Assembly: GCF_027359355.1 (NCBI RefSeq)
Contig: NZ_CP114777.1
Location: 310,001 to 374,000 of the forward strand
DNA from: Prochlorococcus marinus str. MIT 1214
GTDB lineage: Bacteria > Cyanobacteriota > Cyanobacteriia > PCC-6307 > Cyanobiaceae
Reading direction: 5' to 3'
Length of the DNA stretch: 64,000 nt
Both the position numbers and the translations under genes were made by a program. Positions 1 through 10,495 of the stretch are shown here, piece after piece (position 1 is the stretch's first letter; each line of letters starts with the position of its first letter). Under the pieces are notes generated by a model that did not search any database, was not told the origin of the DNA, and was given only the letters and a program-made list of their open reading frames with translations.

Positions 1-1728
1 GTTGGAATTTAACTTTAGTAATCCTTGAATAAGTGGATGGTTTGAATTGACGATTAAATTATGATATTCAGGCAGACCAGGAAGTTTCTGTTCCATTAAT
101 GCTGTTATATCATTAATTCTCCTCATTTGTTCTGGTAATAATATTAATGAAGGTGGGGAATTCTCACCTTTAAGACTTTGAACTTGTACCGTCACTTTTT
201 CATTATTTAGTGCTGAACTAATTATCTTTTTAAGTGTTTCTGACTTGGTATTTCCATCTTTATCTGCGATTTCAGGTGAATCATCTTTAATACTTTCATC
301 AAGTTCGGAGTCAACTCTAACAAAATTAATTTCTTTATTTTTTTCCTCCAACCAAGGAATAAATTGGGTATCAATAACAGTATCAAGTTTTAAAACTTCT
401 TTGCCCTGCGAAGTCCACATATTGAGTGCTGTTGATTGAGAGACTTCATCAGTTGAATATAAAACCTTTTTGTTCTCATCAGTTAGCCTATTCTTATAAG
501 CATCAAGGGTTGTAAAAGTCTTTGAACCAGATTTTATTATTTCATTAGTGTCTTCATTATCTTCTGATGTGTTTTTTGTTGTTGAATATAAAATTATCTC
601 TTTTACTTGTTCTGCAAATTTTTCATCTTCCATAGCTCCTATTTTTATAAATGGTGATATGGAGTCCCAAATATCAGCATAAAATTGGGTTTCGTCTTTC
701 TTTAACGTTTTAAGCTTATCGGCTAATTTCTTAGCAATAAAGTTACCGATAGATTTAACTCTTCTGTCTGATTGTAATGCGCTTCTGCTTACATTTAAGG
801 GAATATCTGGTGAATCTATTACTCCTCTCAAAGGTAATAAGTATCTAGGAACAATTTCTTTAATTGAGTCACTAACAAATACCTGATTGCAGAATAGTTT
901 GATTTCGCCACTTTCCCAATCGGCTCTTCCACTTATTTTTGGAAAATATAAAATACCTTGCAGGTTATATGGATAGTCTGTGTTTAGGTGAACCCACAAT
1001 AGAGGATCGCCTTGAAAAGGATAGAGATATTTATAGAGTTCAATATAATCTTCGTCTTTTAGATTTTGTTTGCTTTCTCTCCATGGTGGATTCATTTTGT
1101 TGATAACTTCCGCTTCAAGAGAGATTTCAATAGGCATGAAATCACAATATTTTTTTATTAATGTTTTAATCCTGCTTGGTTCAATGTATTCAATTTCTTC
1201 ATCCATTAAATGTAAAATTATATCTGTACCTATTTCTTCTTTATCTGACTCATCAAGTGAATATTGAGGTGAACCATTGCATTTCCATTTAATAGCTTGT
1301 GAATCATTCTTTGCTGATTTAGTTATTATTTCAACTTCTTCAGCAACCATAAAACTTGAATAAAAACCGAGGCCAAAATGGCCTATAAATCCATCATCAG
1401 GCTGTTTATATTTTTCAAGAAATTCTTCTGCACTAGAGAATGCTACTTGATTAATATATTTCTTAATTTCATCACTAGTCATTCCAATTCCATTGTCACT
1501 AATTGTCAATGTCTTATTTTCTCTGTCAATTGAGATTTTTATTTTTTCATCTTCAGAAGCAACACAATCACCTGCAAAGGCGGCCATTTTCCTTTTCTTG
1601 ATCGCATCTACCGAGTTACTTATTAGTTCTCTAATGAATATTTCATGATCTGAGTAGACTGCTTTTTTTATTATTGGAAATATATTTTCTGTGTGAATAA
1701 GAATTGTTCCTTCTTCTTTAACAGGCAT
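1..1728 (-). CDS. htpG: HSP90 chaperone HtpG (C-terminal end cut by the window edge)
   Basis: The frame is open from an ATG at 1728 to the window edge, giving 576 codons without a stop; cyanobacterial HtpG is usually about 630-660 residues, so only the extreme C-terminus is missing. The N-terminal GHKL ATPase motifs are visible: the helix with HEIFIRELISNSVDAI, the SDNGIGM loop that contacts ATP, and the GHFGLGFYSSF lid segment. The middle and dimerisation domains follow. HtpG is a cytosolic ATP-dependent chaperone used in heat, cold and light stress. The gene stands upstream of hisZ on the same strand, about 130 bases apart. Identification is secure; nothing can be said about the missing end. 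Confidence 0.96.
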   Translation of the reverse strand, partial: MPVKEEGTILIHTENIFPIIKKAVYSDHEIFIRELISNSVDAIKKRKMAAFAGDCVASEDEKIKISIDRENKTLTISDNGIGMTSDEIKKYINQVAFSSAEEFLEKYKQPDDGFIGHFGLGFYSSFMVAEEVEIITKSAKNDSQAIKWKCNGSPQYSLDESDKEEIGTDIILHLMDEEIEYIEPSRIKTLIKKYCDFMPIEISLEAEVINKMNPPWRESKQNLKDEDYIELYKYLYPFQGDPLLWVHLNTDYPYNLQGILYFPKISGRADWESGEIKLFCNQVFVSDSIKEIVPRYLLPLRGVIDSPDIPLNVSRSALQSDRRVKSIGNFIAKKLADKLKTLKKDETQFYADIWDSISPFIKIGAMEDEKFAEQVKEIILYSTTKNTSEDNEDTNEIIKSGSKTFTTLDAYKNRLTDENKKVLYSTDEVSQSTALNMWTSQGKEVLKLDTVIDTQFIPWLEEKNKEINFVRVDSELDESIKDDSPEIADKDGNTKSETLKKIISSALNNEKVTVQVQSLKGENSPPSLILLPEQMRRINDITALMEQKLPGLPEYHNLIVNSNHPLIQGLLKLNSN

Positions 1729-1857
1729 GACTTATCAAAATTTCTATCATCATAGCGATTCGAATTTCTATTTAGGCGTTAAAAGCAAAAGTATTATTGA
1801 TTACAGCTCAATAGTTATCGATCCCTGACAATTTTAAAAGGTTATAGTTAATTTATT

Positions 1858-3033
1858 TCAATCTATCCATTCGATTTTAGTGCATCTGTTGGATTTTAAA
1901 AGTTGATTTGTTGCATCATTGTTTTTTAGAGGTTCATGTGAAATTACAGAAATAATTCCTTTGTTGTGCCATTTCTTTTGTTGTCTTAATGCTTTATATA
2001 AACCTGTACTTTGTTTATATGCAATTAAAACCTTTTCACTATTAGAGGAAATTTCTTTGCTTGAGGTGACTAATTCCCTTACTTTATCAATACTAATACT
2101 AAATCCAATACCGAAGCAATTATTATCGGTAGAACTAAATTTCTTTACCAAATCATCATATCTACCTCCTTTAGCAATAATAATAGGAGCACTTGGGGAT
2201 GATGAAACAAGTGAAAAGGTTAAACCACTATATAATTTATATTTAGTACCTAATGTAGGGTCTAGTTGCACTTCTATGCCTTTCTCTTTGGCTAATGGTT
2301 CAATAATTGAAAATAATTCTTTTAGGTTTTCAATGTACGAATTCGATCCATAGATATTTTCTAGACTGGTTAATACTTCTTCTGGTGTTCCTCTCATATT
2401 CAAGATCTTTTTTATAAACATTCTTTGTTTATCTTTTACATCTAGTTTACTCAATGCTATGTAATCAAGATTACAGAGAATTTTTTTTATTTCATCTATT
2501 TTGGTTGAATCAAATGAGCTTAAAATAAGTTCCAATAGATATGTATTACCAATAAGCAATGTCATTTTATATTCCTTGTCAATTTCAATTATTTTTAATG
2601 ATTCAATGAGCAGAGATAGAAGTTCGATCTCTGCGTTAATAGCTTTAGTTCCTATCAACTCTACTCCGCTTTGGAATGACTCCTCAATATAAATACCACC
2701 ATCAATACTTTGATTGCATTTAAATGATGTACCTGTCGACCAGAATCGAAGTGGTCTTTCATCTTCATTAAATCTACTTGAAGCAGCACGTACAATTGAA
2801 GCTGTTATTTCAGGTCTTAATCCAAGAGGTTCATCAGAAACAATTTTTAGTATTTCATTGTTCGATATCCCGCCAGCTGCCATAAGTGTGTCTAGACGTT
2901 CAATATGTGGCGGTGATATTCGCTCATATCCCCATAGTTGATATAAAGATGAAAGTTTTGATGCAATGAGATGGTTCTTTCTTACTTGCTGAGGATTTAA
3001 ATCGCGCGCACCCGAGGCAGGTTGCAATGTCAT
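1858..3033 (-). CDS. hisZ: ATP phosphoribosyltransferase regulatory subunit HisZ
   Basis: 391 residues, class II aminoacyl-tRNA synthetase fold related to HisRS but without a tRNA-binding anticodon domain of normal form. The start MTLQPASGARDLNPQQV and the segment LRPEITASIVRAASSR are typical of cyanobacterial HisZ. The later segment with GGRYDDLV and GIGFSISIDKV matches motif 3 of the family. HisZ pairs with the short HisG to catalyse and feedback-regulate the first step of histidine synthesis. Genuine HisRS would carry the HisA motifs needed for histidyl-adenylate formation and would be longer (about 420-430 residues), so HisZ is preferred, although annotators sometimes label such genes hisS. 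Confidence 0.85.
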   Translation of the reverse strand: MTLQPASGARDLNPQQVRKNHLIASKLSSLYQLWGYERISPPHIERLDTLMAAGGISNNEILKIVSDEPLGLRPEITASIVRAASSRFNEDERPLRFWSTGTSFKCNQSIDGGIYIEESFQSGVELIGTKAINAEIELLSLLIESLKIIEIDKEYKMTLLIGNTYLLELILSSFDSTKIDEIKKILCNLDYIALSKLDVKDKQRMFIKKILNMRGTPEEVLTSLENIYGSNSYIENLKELFSIIEPLAKEKGIEVQLDPTLGTKYKLYSGLTFSLVSSSPSAPIIIAKGGRYDDLVKKFSSTDNNCFGIGFSISIDKVRELVTSSKEISSNSEKVLIAYKQSTGLYKALRQQKKWHNKGIISVISHEPLKNNDATNQLLKSNRCTKIEWID

Positions 3034-3075
3034 TATTTGAATCTTTTTATTACTTAAGGATCACATAAATTAGGA

Positions 3076-3942
3076 CTATTTTCCACCATAAGAGTTAGGA
3101 GTTAATGGTCTAATTTTTTCAAGTTCTTTTATGAGCTCATTTTGTATCTTTGGATTGCAGGCAAGAATTCTGCCGCTATTCAGATCAAAATCTCCGAAAG
3201 GATAGTTCGATACTATTCCACCTGCCATTTCAACTAGTGGTACTCCTGCTGCCATATCCCATTTCGCAAGCCCGCGTTCCCAATAACCATCTACTTTGCC
3301 TGAAGCTACAAATGCTAAATCTACAGCGGCTGCTCCTCCTCTTCTGACGCCATGAGTACGATGTGTTAGCCAACAAAATTCTGAATAATTATTATCTAAT
3401 ACTTCTCGTCTGTCATATGCGAAACCAGTAACTAAGAGTGAATTAGATAAGGAATTCGTGTCCGTGACATATATCTTTTCGCCATTACAAAATGATCCAT
3501 GCTCTGGAGAGGCATAATAAATTTCATTTAAAGAAGGTGCAGATATTGCTCCCAAAATTGGATGGCTATTCCAAATTAAACCTATTGAAGTTGCAAAAAA
3601 TGGATATCCATGGGCATAGTTGGTTGTTCCATCAAGAGGGTCTATACACCATTTTAATTCTCCATCTTTTGACTTATATCCACTTTCTTCAGCAAGAATA
3701 GAAATATTAGGAGTCTCTTTTTCTAAATAATCTATTATTAACTTTTCGCATTCTATATCTGCATTAGTAACAAGATCTCCAGCAGTTCCCTTACATTTTA
3801 TTGTTTTAATCCTTCCATAATTTTTCATTAGTGATGCCCCTCCTCTTTCTGCCGCCAGTTTGGCAATATCTAATAATTTGTTAATGTCATCTTTAGTTAA
3901 GCCTGCATTCAACGATGCGGTTTTACAGGAGGGTATTCTCAT
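3076..3942 (-). CDS. Inositol monophosphatase family protein (SuhB/IMPase-like)
   Basis: 288 residues, normal length for the family. The two metal-binding signatures are present: LAEESG followed by WCIDPLDGTTNYAHGYPF in the first half, and WERGLAKWDMAAGVPLVEMAGG in the second. These bind Mg2+ and position a small sugar- or inositol-phosphate for hydrolysis. In cyanobacteria such enzymes may act on inositol phosphates, histidinol phosphate or fructose bisphosphate. Its position next to hisZ makes a histidinol-phosphatase role tempting, but sequence alone does not decide the substrate. The gene is on the same strand as hisZ with a gap of about 40 bases, so co-transcription is plausible. Confidence 0.85.
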   Translation of the reverse strand: MRIPSCKTASLNAGLTKDDINKLLDIAKLAAERGGASLMKNYGRIKTIKCKGTAGDLVTNADIECEKLIIDYLEKETPNISILAEESGYKSKDGELKWCIDPLDGTTNYAHGYPFFATSIGLIWNSHPILGAISAPSLNEIYYASPEHGSFCNGEKIYVTDTNSLSNSLLVTGFAYDRREVLDNNYSEFCWLTHRTHGVRRGGAAAVDLAFVASGKVDGYWERGLAKWDMAAGVPLVEMAGGIVSNYPFGDFDLNSGRILACNPKIQNELIKELEKIRPLTPNSYGGK

Positions 3943-4158
3943 AACTATTGTTTATAATTATATTAATCATCTTCTATTGGAAGAGTCTATTTATCTTTAA
4001 ATCAATTTATTCTCGTAGTAAATTATTTACTACTTGACTTTTTTTTTACCATAAAAATATTTAATAAATAAATCCGACATTTAAATTTTTAACAATTGCT
4101 CTTTTGTGGTATATATTTAAATTCAGCAATTGAAAAAACATTTTCTTTGCTGATTTAA

Positions 4159-4245
4159 GGAGAGGTGGCCGAGTGGTTGAAGGCGCAGCACTGGAAATGC
4201 TGTATAGGGGCAACCCTATCGAGGGTTCGAATCCCTCTCTCTCCG
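4159..4245 (+). tRNA. tRNA-Ser (anticodon GGA)
   Basis: A full class II cloverleaf can be folded. The acceptor strand GGAGAGG pairs with TCTCTCC (one G-T wobble), the anticodon loop is CTGGAAA, a long variable arm (TATAGGGGCAACCCTATC) is present as expected for serine tRNA, and the T arm is GAGGG-TTCGAAT-CCCTC. The discriminator base is G at 4245 and CCA is not encoded. It reads UCC/UCU codons. It lies between the phosphatase gene and pstB, opposite in strand to both. Confidence 0.96.
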
Positions 4246-4281
4246 TTCCGCATGGTAACTTTTATAAAAAAACCTTAGTGG

Positions 4282-5091
4282 TTATCCAAATTTTCCAGAA
4301 ATATAGTCTTGAGTTGATTTTTGCTTTGGTGAATTGAACATGTTTTTTGTTTTATCAAACTCAACTAAAAAACCAATTTTCCCACCTAAATCTTTATCTT
4401 TTTTCTCTGTGTTGAAAAAAGCTGTGTAATCACTGACTCTATTAGCTTGTTGCATATTGTGCGTAACAATAATGATTGTAAAATTTTTCTTTAATTCATG
4501 AATTGTCTCTTCAATTTTTAATGTAGATAATGGATCAAGTGCTGAGCATGGCTCATCCATTAAGATCACATCAGGTTCAATAGCAATTGTCCTTGCTATG
4601 CATAATCGTTGTTGTTGCCCCCCAGATAATGAATAACCACTTTCGTTTAATTTATCCTTGCATTCATCCCAAACAGCTGCCTTTGTAAGAGATTCTTCTA
4701 CTAATTGATCCATATCACCTTTATATCCATTAACTCTTGCACCAAAGGCAATATTTTCGTAAATACTTTTAGGAAAAGGATTGGGTTGTTGAAAAACCAT
4801 TCCAATTCTCCTTCTTACTTCAACTGGATCTATATCTTCTGCATATATATCTATTCCTTCAAAAATAACACTGCCTGATAATTTGCAATCTTCAATTAAA
4901 TCGTTCATTCGGTTGATTGCTCTAATGACGGTTGATTTGCCGCATCCTGATGGACCAATAAAAGATGTAACTTGATTCTTTTCAATATCACAAAACACAT
5001 TTTTAACTGCAACTGAATTGCCATATTTTATAGATACATTGTCTAGTGAAACTGAATATTTAGGTTTTATATTTTTTTTATTCATTAGCAA
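4282..5091 (-). CDS. pstB: Phosphate ABC transporter ATP-binding protein PstB
   Basis: 269 residues. ABC ATPase with Walker [10 protein letters not shown] (residues 46-54), Q-loop QQPNPFP (from 101), signature LSGGQQQRL (155-163), Walker B VILMDEP (175-181) and the switch histidine in VTHNM (about 211). The insertion with [17 protein letters not shown] is characteristic of PstB. It energises high-affinity phosphate import at the inner face of the plasma membrane with PstA and PstC. It is the last gene of a pstC-pstA-pstB cluster and ends just before a serine tRNA. The periplasmic binding protein gene pstS is not in this window. Confidence 0.96.
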   Translation of the reverse strand: MLMNKKNIKPKYSVSLDNVSIKYGNSVAVKNVFCDIEKNQVTSFIGPSGCGKSTVIRAINRMNDLIEDCKLSGSVIFEGIDIYAEDIDPVEVRRRIGMVFQQPNPFPKSIYENIAFGARVNGYKGDMDQLVEESLTKAAVWDECKDKLNESGYSLSGGQQQRLCIARTIAIEPDVILMDEPCSALDPLSTLKIEETIHELKKNFTIIIVTHNMQQANRVSDYTAFFNTEKKDKDLGGKIGFLVEFDKTKNMFNSPKQKSTQDYISGKFG

Positions 5092-5116
5092 ATCTTATTA
5101 TTAGTTTCGCTCATAA

Positions 5117-6031
5117 TTATACTTTATTTTTTGAAAAAGTACCAAGTGTGCCTATCCATCTTGAAAGGATATTAAGGCTTAAAAGTACAACAACTAATAT
5201 GAATGATGCTGCCCATGCTAGTTGGTTTTGTGCTTCGTATGGTTCAATAGCGAAATTGTAAATTAAGACTGACAACGAACCCATTTCATAGAATAGATCA
5301 TCAAAACTTGTAATATAGTAACGGGAGAAAAGTGCTGTAAATATTAATGGAGCTGTTTCTCCTGCAGCTCTAGCGAGTGCTAATAATACTCCTGTAGAAA
5401 TTGATCTAAATGCAGCTGGTAATGTGATATTTGTTATCATTATGAATTTTGAGGCACCAACTCCAAATGCAGCTCTTCTCATGTCATTTGGAACTAATTT
5501 AAGTGCTTCATCAGTAGTTTTAATTATTGTTGGAAGCATTAAAATAGACAGTGAGAATCCGCCTGCAATACCACTGAACATTGATCCAAACAATATTTTG
5601 GTAGAGACTATAATTGCATATATAAATACACCAGCAATTATAGAAGGAACTCCTGCAAGTACATTTGATCCAAACCTTATAAACTTTGCAAATTTTCCTG
5701 ATTTTGAATATTCAGCAAGATATATTCCACCTCCTACTCCAACAGGTATTGATATTACTGAAGCAATAAATGTCATTATAAAAGTTCCAGTTATTGCTGG
5801 CCCTATTCCTCCCGCTGAGAGAAGATCATCTCCGGGTGGCTCGGGTTCAAGTATTAAGGTGTCTAAGTTTATATAACTTCCACCTTTAATTAATACATAG
5901 CTTATGACTAATATTAAAGGAAGGACGGAAATGATAGCAAAAAGAGCAGAAATAATAGTTAATGCTTTGTTCCCAATATTTCTAGATAGAGAGGGGTTAT
6001 AAGTTAGTGATTTTTGTGAAGCGTAATTCAT
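5117..6031 (-). CDS. pstA: Phosphate ABC transporter permease PstA
   Basis: 304 residues, six predicted membrane segments. The first spans about residues 25-50 and the others sit in the conserved permease core, which includes the EAA-like loop ALKLVPNDMRRAAFGVGASK. The GGIGPAITGTF and GVGGGIYLAEYSK segments are typical of PstA. It forms the membrane channel with PstC. Its ATG directly follows the pstC stop codon (TAA-ATG), which indicates translational coupling in one operon. pstB follows after 25 bases. Confidence 0.95.
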   Translation of the reverse strand: MNYASQKSLTYNPSLSRNIGNKALTIISALFAIISVLPLILVISYVLIKGGSYINLDTLILEPEPPGDDLLSAGGIGPAITGTFIMTFIASVISIPVGVGGGIYLAEYSKSGKFAKFIRFGSNVLAGVPSIIAGVFIYAIIVSTKILFGSMFSGIAGGFSLSILMLPTIIKTTDEALKLVPNDMRRAAFGVGASKFIMITNITLPAAFRSISTGVLLALARAAGETAPLIFTALFSRYYITSFDDLFYEMGSLSVLIYNFAIEPYEAQNQLAWAASFILVVVLLSLNILSRWIGTLGTFSKNKV

Positions 6032-6985
6032 TTATTGATACTTTAAACTTAATTTTTTTACAATCCACTGGGCAAATACATTAACTATTAATGTTAATAT
6101 CATTAGGATTAATGCTGCATACATTAATGAAGAGACTTGGCTTCCATCTGCTTCACCAAATTGATTTGCAAGCATTGATGAAATTGTATATGAAGGAGCA
6201 AATATTGACCAACTAAAGTTATTTGAATTGCCAATAATCATTGTGACTGCCATTGTCTCACCCATAGCTCTTCCTAAAGCAAGTAAAACTCCTCCTGTTA
6301 TCCCAGAAACTGCGGCTGGAATAATAACTTTAAAAATAGTAGTCCATCTTGACGCTCCAATTCCATAGGCAGCTTGCCTAAGTTTAGATGGAACTTGATT
6401 TAGAGAATCTTTTGAAATAGATGTAATTATAGGTAATATCATTACCACAAGTATTAGTATTGCTGGCATCATTCCAGCACCTAAAGGTTGGGTGCCGAAA
6501 AATGGTATAAATCCAAATAGCTCGTAGATCAAGTTCAAAAATGGTCTAATAAAAGGTTCCATAATGAATACTGCCCATAATCCTAAAACTACTGATGGAA
6601 TAGCAGCTAAAAGCTCAACCATTATTCCAATTACATCTCTTATGTATTTAGGAATTATATTTTCTGTTATAAATATTGCAGTGCCTACGCCTAATGGAAT
6701 AGCTATTAATAATGAAGCAAGTGATGTAAAAAGGGTTCCATAAATTGCAGTGAATGCCCCATACTCATCGGTTACAGGATTCCATGCAGAACTAACTAGA
6801 AACCTCAAACCATATCTTGAGATCGATTCGGTTGATTCATAGTAAACAACTGCAAATATTGAAAAAAGTACTACGGCTACCATTGAAGCCATAGCAATAA
6901 CAAAATTTTTAAAGCCTATATCCACCAACTTCTCCGAAGTTGGTCTTCTTCTTAGTAAAAATTTCGATGTAGTTGCTTTGTCCAC
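6032..6985 (-). CDS. pstC: Phosphate ABC transporter permease PstC
   Basis: 317 residues with six predicted membrane helices and the permease coupling loop DSLNQVPSKLRQAAYGIGASR. GIMVELLAAIPSVVLGLWAVF and GRAMGETMAVTMIIGN are diagnostic PstC segments. It is the first gene of the pstCAB operon and is transcribed away from dnaK3. The shared upstream region holds TTAAG-type octamers resembling cyanobacterial Pho boxes (see separate entry), so PhoB-dependent induction under phosphate limitation is likely but not shown. Confidence 0.95.
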   Translation of the reverse strand: MDKATTSKFLLRRRPTSEKLVDIGFKNFVIAMASMVAVVLFSIFAVVYYESTESISRYGLRFLVSSAWNPVTDEYGAFTAIYGTLFTSLASLLIAIPLGVGTAIFITENIIPKYIRDVIGIMVELLAAIPSVVLGLWAVFIMEPFIRPFLNLIYELFGFIPFFGTQPLGAGMMPAILILVVMILPIITSISKDSLNQVPSKLRQAAYGIGASRWTTIFKVIIPAAVSGITGGVLLALGRAMGETMAVTMIIGNSNNFSWSIFAPSYTISSMLANQFGEADGSQVSSLMYAALILMILTLIVNVFAQWIVKKLSLKYQ

Positions 6986-7031
6986 GCGCTAAAGCATTTA
7001 CTTTATGAATCTATATCTAATCTCAAATTTT

Positions 7032-7071
7032 TCACTAAGGTAGTGTTAAGGATTGGCTTTAAGTGTTGAAG
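7032..7071 (-). promoter_or_regulatory. Candidate Pho box array upstream of pstC
   Basis: Read on the minus strand, this stretch contains CTTAACAC and CTTAGTGA spaced by 3 bases (11-base period). Less regular CTTAAAGC and CTTCAACA copies lie farther from pstC. The cyanobacterial PhoB (SphR) site is described as tandem PyTTAAPyPy(T/A) octamers spaced by 3 bases. Two copies fit the spacing well; the others do not. It lies about 50-85 bases upstream of pstC, a plausible place for an activator. Its assignment to pstC rather than to dnaK3 on the other side is an inference. Confidence 0.35.
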
Positions 7072-7135
7072 GGTACATAATAAGTATTGAATACCCTTAA
7101 ATGCTAGTTACTGTGGGGCTTAAATAAGTATTGCC

Positions 7136-9136
7136 ATGGGGAGAATAGTTGGCATTGACTTGGGAACGACAAATTCCGTTGTAGCGGTGTTGGAGGCTGG
7201 TAGGCCTGTTGTTATTGCTAGTGCTGAAGGGGCTAGAACTACTCCATCAGTTGTTGGGTTTACAAAGGAATCTGAATTATTAGTTGGTCAACTTGCTAGA
7301 AGACAATTAGTTCTTAATCCAAAAAATACTTTCTCAAATTTAAAAAGATTTGTTGGTAGAGCATGGGATGAACTTGAAGAAACAAGCCTCTCAGTTCCTT
7401 ATAGCGTTCGTTCAAATGATCAGGGAAATGTTCGAATTACATCTCCTATTACAAAAAGAGAATATGCCCCCGAAGAATTGATTGGAAATATCATTAGGAA
7501 GTTAATAGATGACGCTGAAACCTATTTAGGAGAAAATGTTGATGCTGCTGTAATCACTGTTCCCGCTTATTTCAACGATTCACAAAGACAAGCTACCCGA
7601 GATGCTGCGATTTTGGCTGGTATTTCTGTTGAAAGGATTCTGAATGAACCAACATCTGCTGCTCTAGCTTATGGATTTGATAAAAGCTCTTCTAGAAAAG
7701 TTTTGGTTTTTGATTTAGGTGGCGGAACATTTGATGTTTCATTAATGTCCATTTCAAATGGTGTTTTTGATGTAAAGGCAACCTCAGGCGACACACAGTT
7801 AGGTGGTAATGATTTTGATCAAAAAATTGTTGATTGGCTTGCGGAAGATTTTTTAAAAAAAAATAAAATAGATCTAAGAAGAGACAGACAGTCATTACAA
7901 AGACTTACTGAAGCGGCTGAGAAAGCGAAACAGGAACTTTCAGGTGTTCAAACCACTCCAATATCACTTCCTTTTATTTCTACAGGAAAAGATGGTCCGT
8001 TACATATAGATACGACTCTTAGTAGAAAAAATTACGAGAGTCTTTGCAATGATCTTTTAGATAGATTATTTGATCCTGTTAATACTGTAATTGATGATTC
8101 AGGTTGGGATCCTGAGGAGATTGATGAGGTTGTTCTTGTAGGAGGGAGTACACGAATGCCAATGGTAAAACAATTAGTTAAAACTTTAGTTCCAAATCCA
8201 CCTTGTCAATCTGTTAATCCTGATGAAGTAGTAGCTATTGGTGCTGCAATTCAAGGTGGGATTCTTTCCGGAGAGTTAAGAGACCTTTTGTTAAATGATG
8301 TCACCCCTCTTTCTCTAGGACTTGAAACTGTTGGAGGTTTAATGAAAATTCTTATTCCTCGAAATACTTCAATTCCAGTAAGACAATCAGATGTTTTTAG
8401 TACCTCCGAGTCCAATCAATCATCAGTTGAAATACATATTTGGCAAGGAGAGAGGCAAATGGCCTCAGACAATAAATCATTGGGTAAATTCAGATTATCG
8501 GGTATCCCTCCTGCCCCAAGAGGTGTTCCTCAAGTTCAGGTGGCTTTTGATATTGATGCCAATGGTTTATTAGAAGTTAGTGCAACTGACAGAACTACTG
8601 GAAGGAAGCAGTCTGTAAGTATCACTGGTGGTTCAAACTTGAATCAAAATGAAGTTAACAAATTGATCGAGGAGTCCAAGTTAAAAGCATCTGAAGATAG
8701 AAAAAAACGAGCTTCTATTGATCAGAAAAATAATGCTTTGACACTTGTTGCACAAGCCGAGAGGCGACTAAGAGATGCTTCACTTGAATTAGGTCCCTAT
8801 GGTGCTGAAAGACAACAAAGATCTGTGGAAGTAGCTATGAGGGACGTTGAAGATTTGCTTCAAGATAATGATTTGCAAGAACTTGAATATGCAGTTGGTT
8901 CTCTGCAAGAAGCATTATTTGGTTTGAATCGTCGCTTGTCAGCGGAAAGAAAAACAGAATCTAATCCCATACAAGGCATAAAGAATACTTTTGGATCTTT
9001 AAAGGACGAATTATTTTCAGATGATTACTGGGATGATGATCCCTGGGATTATTCACAAAGAGGGCAAAACAGAAATGGTGATAATAGTTATGGCAGAAGG
9101 GATATAGATCCTTGGGATAATGACTACTACCGTTGA
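7136..9136 (+). CDS. dnaK3: DnaK3-type Hsp70 chaperone
   Basis: 666 residues. The Hsp70 ATPase domain shows [13 protein letters not shown] at the N-terminus and [13 protein letters not shown] in the phosphate-binding region. The substrate-binding domain starts near [12 protein letters not shown]. The C-terminal tail is not the usual EEVD-like end of bacterial DnaK: it is rich in Asp, Trp and Tyr ([11 protein letters not shown] and [10 protein letters not shown]). An extended acidic tail and an adjacent zinc-finger-less dnaJ are features of cyanobacterial DnaK3, reported to be membrane-associated and essential in other cyanobacteria. The gene overlaps the following dnaJ by 17 bases in another frame, indicating coupled expression. 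Confidence 0.88.
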   Translation: MGRIVGIDLGTTNSVVAVLEAGRPVVIASAEGARTTPSVVGFTKESELLVGQLARRQLVLNPKNTFSNLKRFVGRAWDELEETSLSVPYSVRSNDQGNVRITSPITKREYAPEELIGNIIRKLIDDAETYLGENVDAAVITVPAYFNDSQRQATRDAAILAGISVERILNEPTSAALAYGFDKSSSRKVLVFDLGGGTFDVSLMSISNGVFDVKATSGDTQLGGNDFDQKIVDWLAEDFLKKNKIDLRRDRQSLQRLTEAAEKAKQELSGVQTTPISLPFISTGKDGPLHIDTTLSRKNYESLCNDLLDRLFDPVNTVIDDSGWDPEEIDEVVLVGGSTRMPMVKQLVKTLVPNPPCQSVNPDEVVAIGAAIQGGILSGELRDLLLNDVTPLSLGLETVGGLMKILIPRNTSIPVRQSDVFSTSESNQSSVEIHIWQGERQMASDNKSLGKFRLSGIPPAPRGVPQVQVAFDIDANGLLEVSATDRTTGRKQSVSITGGSNLNQNEVNKLIEESKLKASEDRKKRASIDQKNNALTLVAQAERRLRDASLELGPYGAERQQRSVEVAMRDVEDLLQDNDLQELEYAVGSLQEALFGLNRRLSAERKTESNPIQGIKNTFGSLKDELFSDDYWDDDPWDYSQRGQNRNGDNSYGRRDIDPWDNDYYR

Positions 9137-10046
9137 TCCTAATTATTGGTCTTTATTAGGAGTATCTCCTGAATGTGACGCTAATGAACTTAAATCTGCC
9201 TTTAGAAAAGAGGCAAGAAAGTGGCACCCTGATTTAAACAAAAATGATGTTAACGCAGAGGAAAGATTTAAATTAATCAATGAAGCCTATGCGATTCTTA
9301 GCGACCCAAAGAAGAGAAGAGAATGGGAGAAACAAAATGAAAAATACACTGATATCTTTGATAATAGATTTCCCACTTATGAAGAATATTTAGAGGTTAT
9401 ATTAGGAGTAAGAACAAATCTAAATATTGATAATGATGATATAGAAGAGCAATATTCTGAGATTTCTGAAGACGATAATGAATACGTTGATCGAACTAAT
9501 TATAATGAATATATTCCTACAACAAGTGAACCATCACCACCACCCACATTAATTTATGAAGATCAAGAATCCATTGTAGAAATCTCACCAGATCAAGCTC
9601 TTTACGGCTCTTCTGTTGAAATTCAATTGCAAGACGGTACTCTTGTTGAAGTGTTAACTCCCCCCTTTGCAGGTGATGGATGGAGATTAAGAATAGAAGG
9701 TGCAGCAATTGGTTGTCGTGATCATTTTGTTCAATTAAAAGTCCAAACTGAAGATGGCTTATGTATTGATGGCTTAAGGGTTAAGTATCGTCTTGAATTA
9801 TTTCCACATGATGCTTTATTAGGATGCGCTGTGGATATCCCAACTCTAAACGGCACGGTAACTTTGCAAGTACCTCCTAATTCATCAACCGGTAGATTGT
9901 TAAGATTAAGAGGCCGTGGGTTGGAATACGAAGAATATCGAGGTGATCAGATTGTAGAAATAATTATTGTGTTACCTGACAATCTAAGTGACTCCGAAAT
10001 TGCATTATATCAGCGTCTAAATGAACTATCTATGGAAAATTATTAG
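9120..10046 (+). CDS. dnaJ3: DnaJ3-type Hsp40 co-chaperone
   Basis: 308 residues. The J domain occupies residues 8-70 with the HPD tripeptide in KWHPDLNKN, which stimulates Hsp70 ATPase. An acidic linker of roughly 60 residues follows, then a DnaJ C-terminal substrate-binding domain (from about 140). There is no CxxCxGxG zinc finger and no G/F-rich stretch, so this is a type II/III J protein. It starts within the end of dnaK3, and this arrangement matches the dnaK3-dnaJ3 neighbourhood known in other cyanobacteria. It probably directs DnaK3 to its substrates, possibly at thylakoid membranes. Confidence 0.87.
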   Translation: MTTTVDPNYWSLLGVSPECDANELKSAFRKEARKWHPDLNKNDVNAEERFKLINEAYAILSDPKKRREWEKQNEKYTDIFDNRFPTYEEYLEVILGVRTNLNIDNDDIEEQYSEISEDDNEYVDRTNYNEYIPTTSEPSPPPTLIYEDQESIVEISPDQALYGSSVEIQLQDGTLVEVLTPPFAGDGWRLRIEGAAIGCRDHFVQLKVQTEDGLCIDGLRVKYRLELFPHDALLGCAVDIPTLNGTVTLQVPPNSSTGRLLRLRGRGLEYEEYRGDQIVEIIIVLPDNLSDSEIALYQRLNELSMENY

Positions 10047-10102
10047 GAATATATTGTTTATTCACTTAATCGATTTATAATTCAATAGGTTATTTAATTC
10101 TT

Positions 10103-10495
10103 ATGTTAGTTCATGTCCTTTTGTATGAACCGGGGACTGAAAGTGAAGGTATACATTCCCTCGAACTAAAAGGATCAACAGTAATCCTTATGTTCGAAGA
10201 TAGAGACGATGCTGAGAGATATTGTGGTCTTTTAGAGGCTCAAGACTTCCCAACTCCTTCTGTTGAAGAGTTAACAAGGAGAGATATTGAAGCTTTTTGT
10301 GTCGAAGCTGGATATGAAGCCCGATATGTGGAAAAAGGATTTATTCCAAGCACTGATGAAGAACGCCTTATGATATCCCCACCCCTTTCAAATTTAGAAG
10401 TAGGTAATTGGCATAATAATGATGATAGAAATGAACAAATTTCCTCTAATGATCAACTTGAAGAGATAAAGAAACGTTTAGAAAATCTTTTATGA
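10103..10495 (+). CDS. DUF3110 family protein
   Basis: 130 residues, soluble. The first 90 residues (MLVHVLLYEPGTESEGIHSL, then VILMFEDRDDAERYCGLLEAQDF and SVEELTRRDIEAFCVEAGYE) match the DUF3110 family, found in cyanobacteria and plastid-bearing organisms. The family has no established function. The tail is polar and probably disordered. Its stop overlaps the murQ start (ATGA), so the two are probably translated together, although no functional link is known. Confidence 0.8.
   Translation: MLVHVLLYEPGTESEGIHSLELKGSTVILMFEDRDDAERYCGLLEAQDFPTPSVEELTRRDIEAFCVEAGYEARYVEKGFIPSTDEERLMISPPLSNLEVGNWHNNDDRNEQISSNDQLEEIKKRLENLL

Noticed and set aside
1919-2353. 144-codon plus-strand frame inside hisZ
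   Set aside because: Complement of hisZ; no family-like sequence.
5424-5876. 150-codon plus-strand frame inside pstA
   Set aside because: Complement of membrane-protein codons; pstA is certain from its motifs and operon position.
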